DNA from: Muscardinus avellanarius
Lineage: Eukaryota; Chordata; Mammalia; Rodentia; Gliridae
DNA: 64,000 bases
Direction: 5' to 3'
NCBI GenBank assembly: GCA_963383645.1
Contig: OY726557.1
Span: forward strand, 150,961,860-151,025,859
Shown here: positions 1 through 54,224 of the stretch, one piece after another
Layout: the number at the start of each line of letters is the position of its first letter
Numbering within the stretch: position 1 is the stretch's first letter
Notes under the pieces: generated by a model
Databases searched by the model: none
Told to the model about the DNA's origin: nothing
The model's input: only the letters and a program-made list of their open reading frames with translations
Program-made: the position numbers and the translations under genes

Positions 1-761
1 CTCCACCTCCTGAATTGAGTTATTTACCATTGTCTGCAGGACAAGGTCCTTCCTTTGGGGACCCATCATTACTATGACTGGTTTCTGGTTGAAATTGTTC
101 CTCTTGCATCAGAATAACCTAGGATACTTGCTAACATGCAGGTTTCTGGACCACATTTGTATGTTTAATTAGCTTCCTAGGTGGTTTTCACATATCCTTA
201 ATCTTGAGAGCCACTAAATGGCCCCTACAGGGCTAGCTTTGATTTTATACTTTAGCAAGTATTTTCTGAGCCCCTACTCTGTGCGAGGGACTGGAGTGCA
301 AGGCTAGAGAGAGAAAGTAGGCTCATGTCCTGCTCCTGAGGTTGGCTCCCACACACCTCGCTTCTCACTTTGCAGCTACTATTTCAGCCAAGCCCAAGGT
401 TCCAGGTAGAGCTTCCTCTCTCCTGTCTTTCCTTTTGCATACCCCAGAATCCCCAAGCCGTGGGTTTCAGAGCAGAGAACCACCCATTTGTCCAACAAGC
501 TCTACCTTTTCCTGCCTTCAGATGTCACAATCACATCAGTGCTTGCTGAAATACTCAACCCATTGTCAGTCCTAGACAACATTCTTTCTTAAAGCTAACA
601 CTTCCTCTTTAAGAAGGCATTATTTTAAGGGAAAAAAATTTCCCAACAGTCCTGGGGAAATCCTGTTGACCTTTGAATGAAAATTTGCAAAAAAAAAAAA
701 AAAAAGCAAAACCTCAAAATTGCACAGTTATATTTTTTATAATTGAAATTTTTTTTCTTTC

Positions 762-970
762 TTTTTGTGGTACTGGGGGTAGAACTCAGGGGCTTTTCTA
801 CCTCTGGGCTATACTCCCAGACCTGTATTATATATTTTTATTTTGAAACAGGGTCTCACTAAGCTGCTGAGAGCCTCACTAAGTAGCTGAGGCTGACTTT
901 GAACCTGTGCAATCCTCCTGTCTCAGCCTCCCAAATACTGGAATTATAAGCGTGTGCTACCATGTCTGGC
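762..970 (-). repeat. B1-dID SINE, older type
   Basis: Antisense dimer. The ID-like box (complement of ctgggttcaatccccagta, degraded) comes first, then the B1-like half ending in the complement of gccaga. It is flanked by near-copies of ttttataattgaaa at about 735 and 971, a target-site duplication. Confidence 0.85.
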
Positions 971-997
971 TTTTATAATTGAAAATTTTTTAAATTA

Positions 998-1181
998 TTT
1001 TTTTGGTGGTACTGGGGTTCCTGGAAACCTATCTACCTCCGGGCTACACTCCCAGACCTATTTTATATTTTATTTGGAAACAGGGTCTCTTTAGCCAGCG
1101 TGGCTGGCTCCGAACCAGCACGATCCTCCTGTCTCCACCTCCCAAGCGCGGGGATTACAAGCATGCGCCACCAAGCCCAGC
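998..1181 (-). repeat. B1-dID SINE, young subfamily
   Basis: Antisense copy of the low-divergence subfamily marked by ggttcctggaaacc and the complement of gctggctaaagaga. A duplication of tataattgaaa occurs on both sides (about 973 and 1182). Confidence 0.85.
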
Positions 1182-1594
1182 TATAATTGAAATTTTTAAA
1201 TCAGCCTTTCGGGGAAAAGAGATTCTCTCCCAAAAAACATGGCTTTCAGAAAGATAGACTTCTCACTAATTTGAACATTATGCAAATATTGTCAAATATT
1301 GTCTGTCAAAATGAGGGATAGCTTAATGATAATGAAAGTCAAAGTGTTTCAATCTGAGATCATCTCAGCCGCCTCTCCTTGCACCCCTTCATTTGTCTTG
1401 TTTAACATACAGTCATTTGACATAGATAAAAGCAAAATAGGAATTACTGTTTCAGGAAAAAAGTCTAAATTTTAGAGGTACATTGAATTTTTTTTTCTTT
1501 TTCCATAACCTATTGCATAATGCTTGCCTTCATTTAGGATAAACTACTGAAAAAAAATAAAATAAAATAAAGCATGTTCCTTTTCTTTTCACAG

Positions 1595-43709
<42,115 letters not shown>

Positions 43710-43735
43710 ACAGAAAGGTTTAGTCTTTCCCAAGG

Positions 43736-43741
43736 AATAAA
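43736..43741 (+). terminator. Candidate polyadenylation signal of MMP20
   Basis: A canonical AATAAA lies 27 bases after the stop codon, so cleavage would fall near 43755-43765 and the 3' UTR would be very short. A longer 3' UTR using a later signal cannot be excluded from sequence alone. Confidence 0.5.
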
Positions 43742-43764
43742 GATGACTACAAGCAGCTGGTAAC

Positions 43765-45059
43765 TGGATCTTAAGGACTAAAGCACAAAGTTTGATGGGG
43801 ATTGTTCCCATGGCCTTCGATTCTAAGGGCAATTTAGAATTCAATGAAAGTAATAATGCTTCTAAATTTTCTTGTAGTTGCATATTCAGAATTTCAATCC
43901 AAATGAGAAACTGGGCCAGCTTTATACAAACTAAATCAATACAATACAGTCTTCAATTAAATGTTCATCCCTTTTCTTCTTATGAAATATACTAAAGTAG
44001 ATTAATCAGATTGATTTTTTTTATTTTCAGGAAGAACCCCACTGTGCATTCTCTGACATAGCATTCTTTTCAGTGGAAATGTCATTACCATTCATATTAT
44101 AATTATCCTTTATAAACAATGGCTTTTGTGGCCATCACTTGACCATCATTTATTGTGGTAAATACAAATTACCCATTTTTACTTTAAACATATCTCAAGT
44201 AAAATACTGCAAAAGGTTTGTTTCTCTTTTTTTTTTTTTTTTTTTTTTTGGTAGGCAAACATTCAAATGAATTCTCATACGAGGCAACAGGCATTTTGCA
44301 ACAGAAAAACTTTTTGACAAAAGCCAATAAAAATTTTCTCTTAGGATGGTTCCTCATTTCTTTTCTGTTAACATATACTAGCCTGTATAAGACCTTATTT
44401 ACCAACAAATTCTGTGTATATACAGAAAATGTAAACTCTAATATAGTATCATGAGTATACTGCCCCAAGAGATGAGTAATTCACTCAACTTCCTGTTTCC
44501 TGATAATACCCTCATTGAGACTTTCTTTGACCCATCTTGGTCTCTTCTGAATAGTTTTTCATTTACAGGAGTTTTGGTTTTAGTTTTTCTTATTTCAAGC
44601 TAACTCATTTTTCTCTACCTACTCATCAGCACAGATAGAATTATGGCTCTAAGTCTTATGGTTTTATAAAATCATACCCTTCAGAATGTAAATATTCTAA
44701 AATATTTCAGTAGTTCTAAAATTGGATGATAAAATTCATATACTGGATTTAATAGACTAACCAGACCATCTATAGCATCTATAGTTTTTAATAGATGTAA
44801 GCTACCATTGCTACCATCATTTATTAAATGTGTTACATGTGCTCACTAAAAAGACTTTAAAAAGCGTGGGGTAGTTACTCCAGGTTACTCTAAGTTTTCC
44901 ATTTGGTTTTTATTACCAAAAGTGGCTATATACAGTGAACCAGATGTTGAATATTGAAGACAACATCTGGTACCCTTGCTTTGAAATGCCAAGGTGAGTC
45001 CATAGAAAAGCAAAGTCACTTTACAAAAACTGAGGTAAGGGAAAAATTACTATCAACAA
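43765..45059 (+). other. Intergenic, unique AT-rich sequence after MMP20
   Basis: No gene seen. A T-run at 44230-44249 is the only simple repeat. Short ORFs around 44184-44468 are A/T-rich chance frames. Confidence 0.7.
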
Positions 45060-45625
45060 AAAAGAAGAAAGCAGTCTGGCAATATCTAAAAACATTCAAT
45101 ACAGCAATTTCACTCCTAATTATATACTTATGAAAAATTAAAACATGCCTACATAAAAACTTGCGCACAAATATTCATAGCAGCATTATTCATAATAGCC
45201 TTAAAGGGGAAATATTTCTGTCAAGTAATGAATGGATACATAAGTTCAAAAATAGAATGTTATTCAACAATGAAAAGTAATGAAGTACTAATATATGTTG
45301 TAATATGGGTAAAGCTTTAAAATATCATGCTAAGCAAAACAAGCCTGACACAAAAAGACACATATTGTATGAGTCTATTTCTGTGAAATGTTCATAATAT
45401 GAAAATTCGTGGAGACAGAGAGCAGACCGGCACTGTCAGGAGTTATGGGGAGTGACTGCCAATGGTTTGGGGTTTCTTTTTAGGGTGATGACATTATTCT
45501 GAAACTGCCTGCAGGGATGGTTGTACAACTCTGTGAATATATTAAAGCCATTGAATTGTATGCCTCAATTGGGTGAAATGTATGCCATGTGAATTATATC
45601 TCAATAAAGTTGGGACACTAAAAAT
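45060..45625 (+). repeat. Old L1 3' end (L1M type)
   Basis: gcacaaatattcatagcagc ... aatgaatggatacataagtt ... tgaattatatctcaataaag: ORF2 end and 3' UTR of an old L1. Confidence 0.8.
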
Positions 45626-45879
45626 ATAAATAAACAAGGAGATCAAAGTGGTGAGATAATCCAGGAAGTTCCCACACCCTGGCAGCTGTGGCAAAGAGCA
45701 CACAGCAATGAAGCAACAGTCCCAAAACATCTGGTCCTGAACAGCCAGTCAGACGTCTTCCTGTGTCCAGCACCAGCGCAGGTGCATACGCACTGAAGAC
45801 CGCCCCCCTTTGCTACAGAGATGGAAGATGCTGAAAGCAAAACCACATGCTCCATCCTCTGAGAAGAGACTGGCCAGAT

Positions 45880-46010
45880 TCGAACCCCAGATCGTCTGTC
45901 TTTTGCTATGTGATACTATTCAAATATACTGATTTCTCTGTCTTCATTTCCTCTCTTGTAAAAATGGAATAAAAATAGTCCTTCTAGAGATATATTGAGG
46001 CTTCAAAATA
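45880..46010 (+). repeat. MIR fragment
   Basis: Sense MIR order: ttcgaaccccagatcgtctg then ttcatttcctctcttgtaaa. Confidence 0.5.
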
Positions 46011-46426
46011 TGCCTCAAAATATGCAAAGCTCTTAAGAGTAGCTCCTGCTACTCTCTAGGGGCTCTATAATTGTTGTCTTTAAAACAATTAGAGTTCATT
46101 TTGTGCTGAGATATTGTGGAGAATATAGCTCAAGAGCACCTGATATGTAACACCAAGTGATAACCAGAGACCTGAAATTTTTCTCATCCAAATTTCAAAT
46201 TAAGACAATAATCAAAAAATGTATCATGACTGTGGTTAATCCCTACCCCCAAAAAATAATTCTTAGGAATCATCATTCCTTTATTGAACTACAGAACTCC
46301 TGGCTCCCAATATAATTAGTATATATTTTTGGATGTAGTCTCTCAAAAGCACAAGAAATGGTGATTGTGTTCATATCATGACTCAGAGCACTTATCCCAT
46401 TCCTCACAAGAACTTCACAACATGTA

Positions 46427-46742
46427 CAGTCAGCCTTTTCATATCTATGAGTTACTGATTCACAGATTCAACCAAGCAGGAATAGAAAATATTTACAAAA
46501 AATGGAGTCTGTACTGTGTATGTACAGATTTTTTTCTTACCATTATTTTCTAAACAATACAGAACAACTATTTACATAGCACTCAGATTGTGTTAGGTAT
46601 TATAAACAATCTACAGAGGATTAAGAGTACATGGGAGAGCATGCATCTATCACATTTTATAAATGGGATTTGTGCATCCACAGGTATTGGTGGCCCCAGG
46701 GATCCTGGAACCAATCCTCTGCAGATACAGAGACACGGGTTA
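46427..46742. repeat. Tigger-like (pogo) non-autonomous DNA transposon
   Basis: The left end cagtcagccttttcatatct and right end ctgcagatacagagacacgg are degraded inverted ends. The interior (gattcaaccaagcaggaata, gtactgtgtatgtacagatt, atggatt-type blocks) fits this class. The exact family is uncertain. Confidence 0.55.
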
Positions 46743-47089
46743 GAGTTTTAGGCTCCCACAATGGAGCATAGAAGACTCCAGGCCAAAGTTTCTGCATTTT
46801 TCACCAATAGGCCTCTTTAAAAATGAATAAACAACATCCTCTGGTCATCTTCCTTCTTCCAAGCCTGTCCTTGGTCTCACTTCATCCCCAAGTGGCTCAT
46901 CAACATGACCAGACTAAAAGTCATCTTTTTTGTTTCTTTTTTTATTGCAAGATGTTTATTTGTATGAAAATACTGGTAAACTTTAATTAACATGTATGGA
47001 ACTTATTATTTTAAAGAGCAGTAAAAATAAGACTTTTTAATGTTTTCTTTAGAAACATAATTTTGCTCTATCCAGAGTCAATTTAAAGG

Positions 47090-47091
<2 letters not shown>
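46743..47091 (+). other. Intergenic, no feature seen
   Basis: Unique sequence between the Tigger-like element and a (TG)n run. Confidence 0.6.
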
Positions 47092-47129
<38 letters not shown>

Positions 47130-47325
47130 TACTAAAGGTGGAACCCAGGGGCTTTCTACCTCCGGGCTATGCTCCAAGACCTATTTTATACTTTATTTGG
47201 AAACAGGGTCTCACTAAGTTGCTGAGAGCCTCACTCAGTAGCTGAGGCTGGCTTCGAACCTGCGCGATCCTCCTGTCTCAGCCTCCCAAGCACTGGGATT
47301 ACAAGCGTGCGCCACCATGCCTGGC
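47092..47325 (-). repeat. (TG)n and B1-dID SINE
   Basis: TG tract at 47092-47126 followed by an antisense SINE that keeps the older middle (ctcactaagttgctgagagc). ttaaagggc occurs on both sides (about 47082 and 47326). Confidence 0.87.
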
Positions 47326-48062
47326 TTAAAGGGCATTTTTTTATACTCAAAATGCCATACCCCTGGCCTCTTTTCCAACATTTAAACTCTTGGAGTTGAA
47401 GCAGAAGCAGGACCTGAAACTTGCTGGTAAATAAATTATAGTGAAAAATTAGTGGATGGCTTTGGGATCCAAAAGAGGTTTTTTTTTTTTTTTTTTCATG
47501 CGTATATCCTCATTCTCATCTCTTCTTCATTAATCTTAATCCAACCTCCTTTCCTCTAATCCATTATATCATTGAACATGTTTGAGGGTGAACTTAAACT
47601 TTGTTGCACAATGCAGTTCTGACAAGAGTTGCAAGAGAGAACAGAAGATGAAAGACAGGAGGAAGTCAAAGAGAAAACTGAAAGAACAGTTGAGAAATGT
47701 TGCACTTAAATCAACTTTAGCTCATCTGCAGTGAGTGGGGCAGGGTAGCATGTTGGTATCAATAGCTAGAAATTTGTTTATTCTTGAAAAAAATCTCATG
47801 CCTGTAATACAGTGATGAATGTCAGCTTTTGAAGTTGGTTAATCAATGTAGTGATAGCTCAAAACTCCTATAAAAGCATACTCTACTTAAACTGCCTGAT
47901 AATTGGAGAGTGCCATCTTGCTACATTGTAGATACATTTTCATGTATGAATTTGTTATATAGTATATGTATCTAGAAAAATATATTGTTTAGTAATAACC
48001 TGTGTATGTTTCACTTTAATATATGTCAAAAATTGTTTTCAAAATGGTTGTAATAGGAGCAG

Positions 48063-48280
48063 GGTGGGGTGGGGTGGTGCATGCTTGTATCCCAGTATTT
48101 AGGAGACTGAGACAAGAGAATTGTGCAGGTTTGAAGCATCAGCTACTTATTGAGACTTTCAGCAACTTGGTGAGACCCTGTTTCCAAATAAAATATAAAA
48201 TAGGCCTGGGAGTATAGCCCGGAGGTAGAGAGCCCTTGAGTTCCATCCCCAATGACACACACACACACACACACACTCAC
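48063..48280 (+). repeat. B1-dID SINE with (CA)n tail
   Basis: gggtggggtggtgcatgctt ... ataggcctgggagtatagcc, then CA repeats. Confidence 0.85.
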
Positions 48281-48360
48281 AAATGGTTGTGATAGTCCTA
48301 ATGTACACTCCCACCAACAGTGGGTATGTTTTTATTGAGTTTTCTTAAATTATAAATATT

Positions 48361-48555
48361 TTTGATGGTACTGGGGTTCCTGGAGACCCTTCTACCTCTG
48401 GGCTACACTCCCAGACCTATTTATATATATATATTTTTTTTTTTAATTTGGAAACAGGGTCTCTTAAGCCAGAGAGGCTGACTACGAACCTGCGCAATCC
48501 TCCCGTCTCCGCCTCCCAAGCGCGGGGATTACAAGCGTGCACCACCAAACCCGGC
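48361..48555 (-). repeat. B1-dID SINE, young subfamily
   Basis: ggttcctggagacccttct signature, B1-like half ending ccaccaaacccggca. aaattataa occurs on both sides. Confidence 0.88.
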
Positions 48556-48559
48556 AAAT

Positions 48560-48775
48560 TATAATTTTTAATTGAGCATGTATTATGTGCCAGGTATCAT
48601 GTAAATGCTTTACATGTTTCATTTAATTTTCACTGTGTTTTCTCCATTTTCAAGTTAAGGGACTTTATACTAGTCATAGAGATAGAAAGAGTCACAGCTG
48701 GGACTGCAACCCAGGTCCAGTACTCTGGATTGCAACCCAGGTCCAGTACTCTTACCATTAAGCCTTTTCTAAGAG
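48560..48775 (-). repeat. MIR with 26-bp tandem duplication
   Basis: Antisense MIR: tattatgtgccaggtatcat, tttacatgtttcatttaatt. Inside it, tgcaacccaggtccagtact is repeated at 48705 and 48731 with a 26-base period. Confidence 0.75.
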
Positions 48776-50020
48776 CCTTCAGTGCAATGCCTCAGAGCAA
48801 ACACATATAAAAAACCCTCATCATACACCAGAGGAAGATCTGCGGATGGTCCTGTGCATAGTTCAACGGCACAGGGAAAGGCTGAGGCTGAGCAGAGGGG
48901 GTGCAAATGGAGTTAGCACAGGAAGGGGCTGGAGACTTAGGAGGAGGGGAGTGTGGCCTGGCAGGCAGGAAGGTGAGGGACACACCAGGGAGCCCAGGAG
49001 CTCTGTGCACAGGGTCCCTCTGCCTCAGCACCTGCACCCTCATGCACAGGTGACAGCCTTAGCAGTGAGTCCTCGATTTCCTAGAACTCTCTGGGAAGGA
49101 TACAGCCCCAGGGCCCTGAATAAAAGAATGGTTTTGCCCACTTTCTTTTACTGTTCCCAGGGGGAAAGTGTATCTCTTGGGGAACTCCTCCTTTTGTTCT
49201 TTGGTTCCTTGGCTGTTCCTGAGTGAGATTTTCCAAGTCTCTTCCTTGTTCTTCTGGCACCTGAGTCACTGGCCACCGCTCTGCGGGGGAATTCCTCTTC
49301 AAATTCCCATCATCTCTTTGGTGAACCTCACATTGCAGTCAGAAGGTAAATTCTGGGCAAGCTGCCCTGACCCTTTGGCCATCTGACCACCTTCCCACAA
49401 CCCACAGGTGAAATGCTTCTGTGCGCAGAACATCAGTTTTCTTCCCTCAAAACTTCTTGACTTCCTTGAGAGAAGGAGACCTGGGAGACTCCGTCTGCTT
49501 CTCTGAGACCCAAGCCAGGACCTGGCCTTACTCTGTGGGTAGACACTGCTCTGAGCTAGCTTAGAGCATTACATTTTATATCAATGCCCACCTCTGAGGC
49601 CACACTTTCCTCTGATGCCCAGTAGAGTAATGAGAGCCCCATCCTGTACCAGGTCTCAAGCCATCCCTGTCCCTCTGTGACACCGTCACCACCACCCCCA
49701 TCCTGAGAATGTCCAGGTTGTGGGCACATCCTCTGCTCCCCACGCTCCTTCCCTGAGCAGTGTCATAACTGGTGCAGGCTGGGGGCTTCTAACTTTTCCA
49801 ATTTAGCCAGCAGCAACCCAGATCTCTGGAGGAGGCAGGGAGGGATTAACAGTTCTAAAGTTTCTGGTTTCAAAAATATCTTAGTTATCTTGATAAAAGT
49901 GCCTGTGCTTTCCTATCCTGGGAGTCTGTAGGTAGGAGGAGGGCAGTTAATAATCTACTCTTCTCACTTCCTGGGCAAATATCCAATCTAAAGCTCTTTA
50001 AAAGGAGAATTTTTTCATAT
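48776..50020 (+). other. Intergenic GC-richer unique block
   Basis: No interspersed repeat recognised. ORFs of 126 codons (+, 48846-49226) and 83 codons (-, 48792-49043) overlap each other and resemble no protein I know. Confidence 0.6.
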
Positions 50021-50026
50021 ACAAAT

Positions 50027-50103
50027 ATTTTTTTTTTTTTTGCCATACTGGGGATGGAACCCAGAAGCATTCTACCTCTGAGCTACATTACCAGCCCTAT
50101 TTT
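50027..50103 (-). repeat. B1-dID SINE, ID-like half (split by L1)
   Basis: ggggatggaacccagaagca antisense ID half. The rest of the same SINE resumes at 50907. Confidence 0.82.
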
Positions 50104-50109
50104 TAATTT

Positions 50110-50906
50110 TTTTTTATTTTTATGTGAATCATACTGAAAATGGCATACATTCAGACTGTGCTTGGTGCCCTCCCCCCCTCCCAACAATGAGTGTCCAGGT
50201 TGACCAAGCTACGTTCATACTTAGATACATATTCAAACGTAAGCTCCTCCATTAATCAACCTCAGCCTTCTTCCTCTCCTACCCTTCCATTTTAGCTCTG
50301 CTGAGGTTTCCCCTTCATTATCTGGAGTCCTTCTGGTATCCCTAACACTCCCTAGCTTGGGCATATTAGAGAAAACATATGTCCCTTCTCTTTCTGTGCT
50401 TGACTAATCTCACTTAACATAATGTTCTCCAGTTCCTTCCAATTTCTTGCAAATGCTATTATTTTATTCTTCTTTATACCTGAATAGAATTCCATTGTGT
50501 GTATTTCCCATAATTTTGCAATCCATTCATGTGTTGATGGAGATCTAGGTTGGTTCCATATTTTTGCTATTACAAACTGTGCTGCTATGAACATGGGTAT
50601 GCATATGTTGCTGTAGTTCTCTTTTTTCAGCCTCTTTGGAAAGATACCCAGGAGTAGTATAGCCAGATCATATGCTGGATCTATTCCCAGTTTTCTAAGG
50701 AATCTCCACACTGATCTCCATAGTGGCTGAACTACTTTGCACTCCCACCAACAGTGTAAAAGAGTTCCTCTTTCCCCACATCCTTACCAGCATATGTTGT
50801 TATTTGACTTCTTTATGCTTGCAACTCTGATTGGGGTTAGATGGAATCTCAGCATAGTTTTGATTTGCATCTCCCTGATGGCTAATGATGTAGAACATCT
50901 TTTCAT
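50110..50906 (-). repeat. L1 3' end inserted in a SINE
   Basis: About 800 bp, 5'-truncated. ORF2 C-terminal codons read on - (MEFYSGIKKNKIIAFARNWK region) and the 3' UTR ends tttatgtgaatcatactg near 50118. Confidence 0.85.
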
Positions 50907-51029
50907 GAAAACAGGATTTCACTAAGTTGCAGAGGGCCTCAAAGTAGCTGAGATTGGCTGTGAACCTGCAATCCTTTTGTCTAAGCCTCCCAAGTACTGG
51001 GATTACAAGCGTGAGCCACCACGCCTGGC
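50907..51029 (-). repeat. B1-dID SINE, B1-like half (split by L1)
   Basis: aaaacaggatttcactaagt ... gagccaccacgcctggca; completes the SINE started at 50027. Confidence 0.82.
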
Positions 51030-51985
51030 AAAGTACAAATATTTTTTAAGGACAAGATCTCCTACAAATGGGTCATGTCTTTGGCTCTAGGCAAAAGTTC
51101 CATTTAAGGATTGGCCATAGTCAAAGGATAAAAAAAAAAATTCTACACTATTCCCTCTGGGAAAACAATGCACTTCCATATTTTTCAAACAAACACATAA
51201 AATCAAGCTGAATAACAAAATTTTGTCACAAACAAAATCTGAACATTCTTCAAGGTGCATGATATCTTGAGCTGAGAGATCAGGTCCTACTTCTGTGATC
51301 CTTGTCAAAGAAACTCTTTTGCTCCCCTACTTTAGGTCAAGAGCTGAAATCACTCTGAGAGATGAGGTCATTGCTCACACCTAACAACCAGTATAGTCGA
51401 GGTCCTTATGGGTTGAGATTTTTGCCTGTTTTAACACAATTGCCAGAAGAGTAATTAAAACTTGCCCTTCAAATTCCAAGTTCCTAGCAAGTGGTAGTTT
51501 CACAAAATACAGTGCTAAGCCAAACACTCAAAAGGCAGATTACCTCTTAGCCTTTGTCTCTTACCACAAGTCCTCCCAAAAAATTACATAGATGAGGGGT
51601 GTTGGGGCTCAGGAAATGATACCTCAATGGTGGGGCTTTGGCACTATTGAAGAACCAAAATCGCTCTATCCTTCTCTTAATATGTGAGAGACTTTATCTG
51701 GCACAAGACAACCTTTATCCACCAAGGATTTCCTCCCTTTACTCTCCTCTAACTTGTAGCCAACTCACCCAAAAGCCCATGCCCCTTTCTTTCTATAACT
51801 CAGCCACTATAAAAACTTTAATCATCTAGCCTTACTTTGAATCTCATGTTTTGTGGGACTCTCATGTATAAAATGGGAATAAAAATCACAGAATTTTCGT
51901 GGGAATTGAGATAATCCAGATAAAGATTGTCATATAATTCATAATAATCAATTGGTTAATAACTGGTATGATATTTATTTATTAT
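51030..51985 (+). other. Intergenic, mostly unique
   Basis: No gene seen. A weak MIR-like trace lies near 51840-51920 (tgtataaaatgggaataaaa). Confidence 0.55.
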
Positions 51986-51987
51986 TT

Positions 51988-52197
51988 ATATATTTTGTGG
52001 TACTAAGGATAGAACTCAGGGTCATTTTACCTATGAGCTACACCTCCAGTCTTATTTTATCTATTTTGGAACAGAGTCTAAGTTGCAGAGGGCCTCACTA
52101 AATTGTTGAGGCTGACCCCTGAGAACCTGTGATCTTCCTCCTGTCTCAACCTCTCTCAAGTACTAGGATTATAAGTATTTGCCCCCATACCCAGCTT
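51988..52197 (-). repeat. B1-dID SINE, diverged
   Basis: actaaggatagaactcaggg ID half; B1-like half ending cccatacccagct. Confidence 0.78.
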
Positions 52198-52526
52198 TGG
52201 TACAGTATTTTTAAAATTAATTATTTGTGTTTTCCTTCTAAAGCCCAGAGTACATGCCTCATGTTCTGGGGCTGACTTTTATTTTTTCTCAGTGCCTAGA
52301 AGCAAGAAAAACTGGGTTCTGCTCCTCTAGGTCTTCACTGATGAGCTCTGTATTCTTGCATGCCTTGTGTTAAGTCTCAGAACCTGATACCCCAGTACTG
52401 GAGCCTTGACATGCTGAGAGACCTTAGTACCTACCTCAGAGTCCAGCTCCCACTGAACTTCCCTCATTTCTCCCCTTCCAGCACAGGGACAGGCTTTCTG
52501 CTTGTCTGCTAAAAATCTGAACCCCA

Positions 52527-52640
52527 AACCAGATGCAGTGGTGGACGGATGTAACCCCAGTACTTGGAAGGCTGAAGAAAAAGTACTGCAGGTTTGAGGC
52601 CAGCCTCAGGAATTGTCAGCAACTTAGGGAGACCCTGTTT
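52527..52640 (+). repeat. Older B1-dID SINE, split by a young SINE
   Basis: ccagatgcagtggtggacgg ... cagcaacttagggagaccct. It continues after the insertion at 52867. Confidence 0.8.
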
Positions 52641-52655
52641 CATTTTTTTTCCAGT

Positions 52656-52656
52656 T

Positions 52657-52688
<32 letters not shown>

Positions 52689-52866
52689 GTGGTACTGTGG
52701 TTCCTGGAAGCCCTTCTACCTCTGGGCTACACTCCCAGACCTATTTTTTATATTTTTATTTGGAAACAGGGTCTCTTAAGCCAGCACGGCTGGCTTCGAA
52801 CCTGCGCCATCCTCCTGTCTCCGCCTCCCAAGCACAGGGATTACAAGCGTGCGCCACCATGCCCGG
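52656..52866 (-). repeat. B1-dID SINE, young subfamily, 32-T tail
   Basis: Long T run (52656-52687), then ggttcctggaagcccttct and a B1-like half ending gccaccatgcccgg. gagaccctgtttca flanks it on both sides (52629 and 52867) as a 14-bp target-site duplication inside the older SINE. Confidence 0.9.
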
Positions 52867-52895
52867 TAGAGACCCTGTTTCAAAAATAAAAAATA

Positions 52896-53190
52896 AAATA
52901 AAAGCCGGGCATGGTGGCACACACTTGTAAACCCAGCATTTGGGAGGCTGAGACAGGAGGATCGCAGTTCCTGGACACTCTCAGCTACTACTTAGTGAGG
53001 CCATTTGCACCTCAGTGAGACTGTTTCAAAATAAGGAATAAAAAAATCGGTATAGGAGTGTAGATCAGAGGTAGAATACCCCTGGGCTCCATCCCTCGTA
53101 TCACACACACAAAAAAATTTTAAATTAAAAGGACTGAGGGTGTAGCATGGAGGTAGAATCACCCTGGGCTCAATCTCCACTACCAAAAAT
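52896..53190 (+). repeat. Trimeric SINE: B1-like half plus two ID-like units
   Basis: gccgggcatggtggcacaca start. ID unit 1 at about 53050-53105. After an A/T-rich linker a second unit reads ggactgagggtgtagcatgg and ends caatctccactacc. Confidence 0.8.
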
Positions 53191-53589
53191 AGTCTGAACT
53201 CCATGGAAGAAATAATTCCCTCTGTTCCTCCCCTGAGTTTCCATCGCCTAAACTCATATCCCAGGAGAAGAGCATGAAGTCTGTCAACACACCTGGATAG
53301 ACCTTGTCACACACCATTGTCTTCCATTTTAGTCTCAAAGAAAATAATTTGCAAACGCTTGTCTCTTCTGCACTTTGTCCAAACCCATTGCATGTTTGTC
53401 ATGCTCACTGAATTCCCCTAAAACCATTCAAAATCACCCCGTAGAAAAGGGGAGTGTCACCGTTTCTGAAAAATTCTGAACTGGGGTGATCACACTCCAG
53501 CGATTCCTCCCTCATGCTGGGGTGTTTCCCTTACATAGGTTAATAGATGTGTCTGCCCCTTCTCCTGTTTACCTTTGTCAGTTTACCCC

Positions 53590-53716
53590 AACCTAGTGAG
53601 ACCCTGTTCCAAAACAAAAAATAAAAAGGGTTGGTGGTGTAGCTCAGAGGTAGAATGTCCCTGGGTTCAGTCCCCAGTACCGCAGGAAAAGACAGACAGA
53701 CAGACAGACCGACCAA
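53590..53716 (+). repeat. Truncated B1-dID SINE and (GACA)n
   Basis: cctagtgagaccctgttcca, then ggtgtagctcagaggtagaa, ending ccccagtaccgc. GACA repeats follow. Confidence 0.8.
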
Positions 53717-54224
53717 AAAAAATAGAACTTAAAAGTCATCAATTCTGTCACTTTAATATACAGAGTTTTTACTTACATTAAAAATTTTTCAAGTGTCGAA
53801 AAATAAAAGTTGTTAAAAGTGGTCCCAAGGAAATAGGTATTGTGATTTATGGAATTGATGCACAATAAGATTCTTTATAATTTCGACAAATTTACCCTTG
53901 ACATTTTAGACTTTTCCTATTAGTATATTGTCTGTTCCATGTGACAGGAACTTTTGAAATTCAATTAATCCTGAGTAGAGATAGATTGATATCAATTATA
54001 ATGCAGTTAAAGATTAAAAACAAAAACTGTATTATTCATTAGCATGAGATTAGCATGAGATATAAATGCTTCCCTTCTCTCAACATTAAATTTAACTTTC
54101 CATTTTGTACTTAAACGTTTTATTTTTATTTTGTTTTCCTGGCATGTTTATCTATGAAATGTTCAGTAACTGAAAAATTCACTCTCTTCGTTTCTTTTCT
54201 AATCAATATTCTTACATTTTACAG

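Larger units (their letters stand above)
1..1594 (+). other. MMP20 intron 2, 3' part
   Basis: Intron sequence up to the exon 3 acceptor. It holds an L2-like fragment (about 245-335), two antisense B1-dID SINEs (762-970 and 998-1181), an A-run near 690-705 and otherwise unique AT-rich DNA. The 77-codon ORF at 342-575 has no recognisable content. Confidence 0.85.

Noticed and set aside
48846..49226. 126-codon + strand ORF
   Set aside because: Arg/Gly/Pro-rich because of local GC content. It overlaps an opposite-strand ORF and has no start context or splice support.
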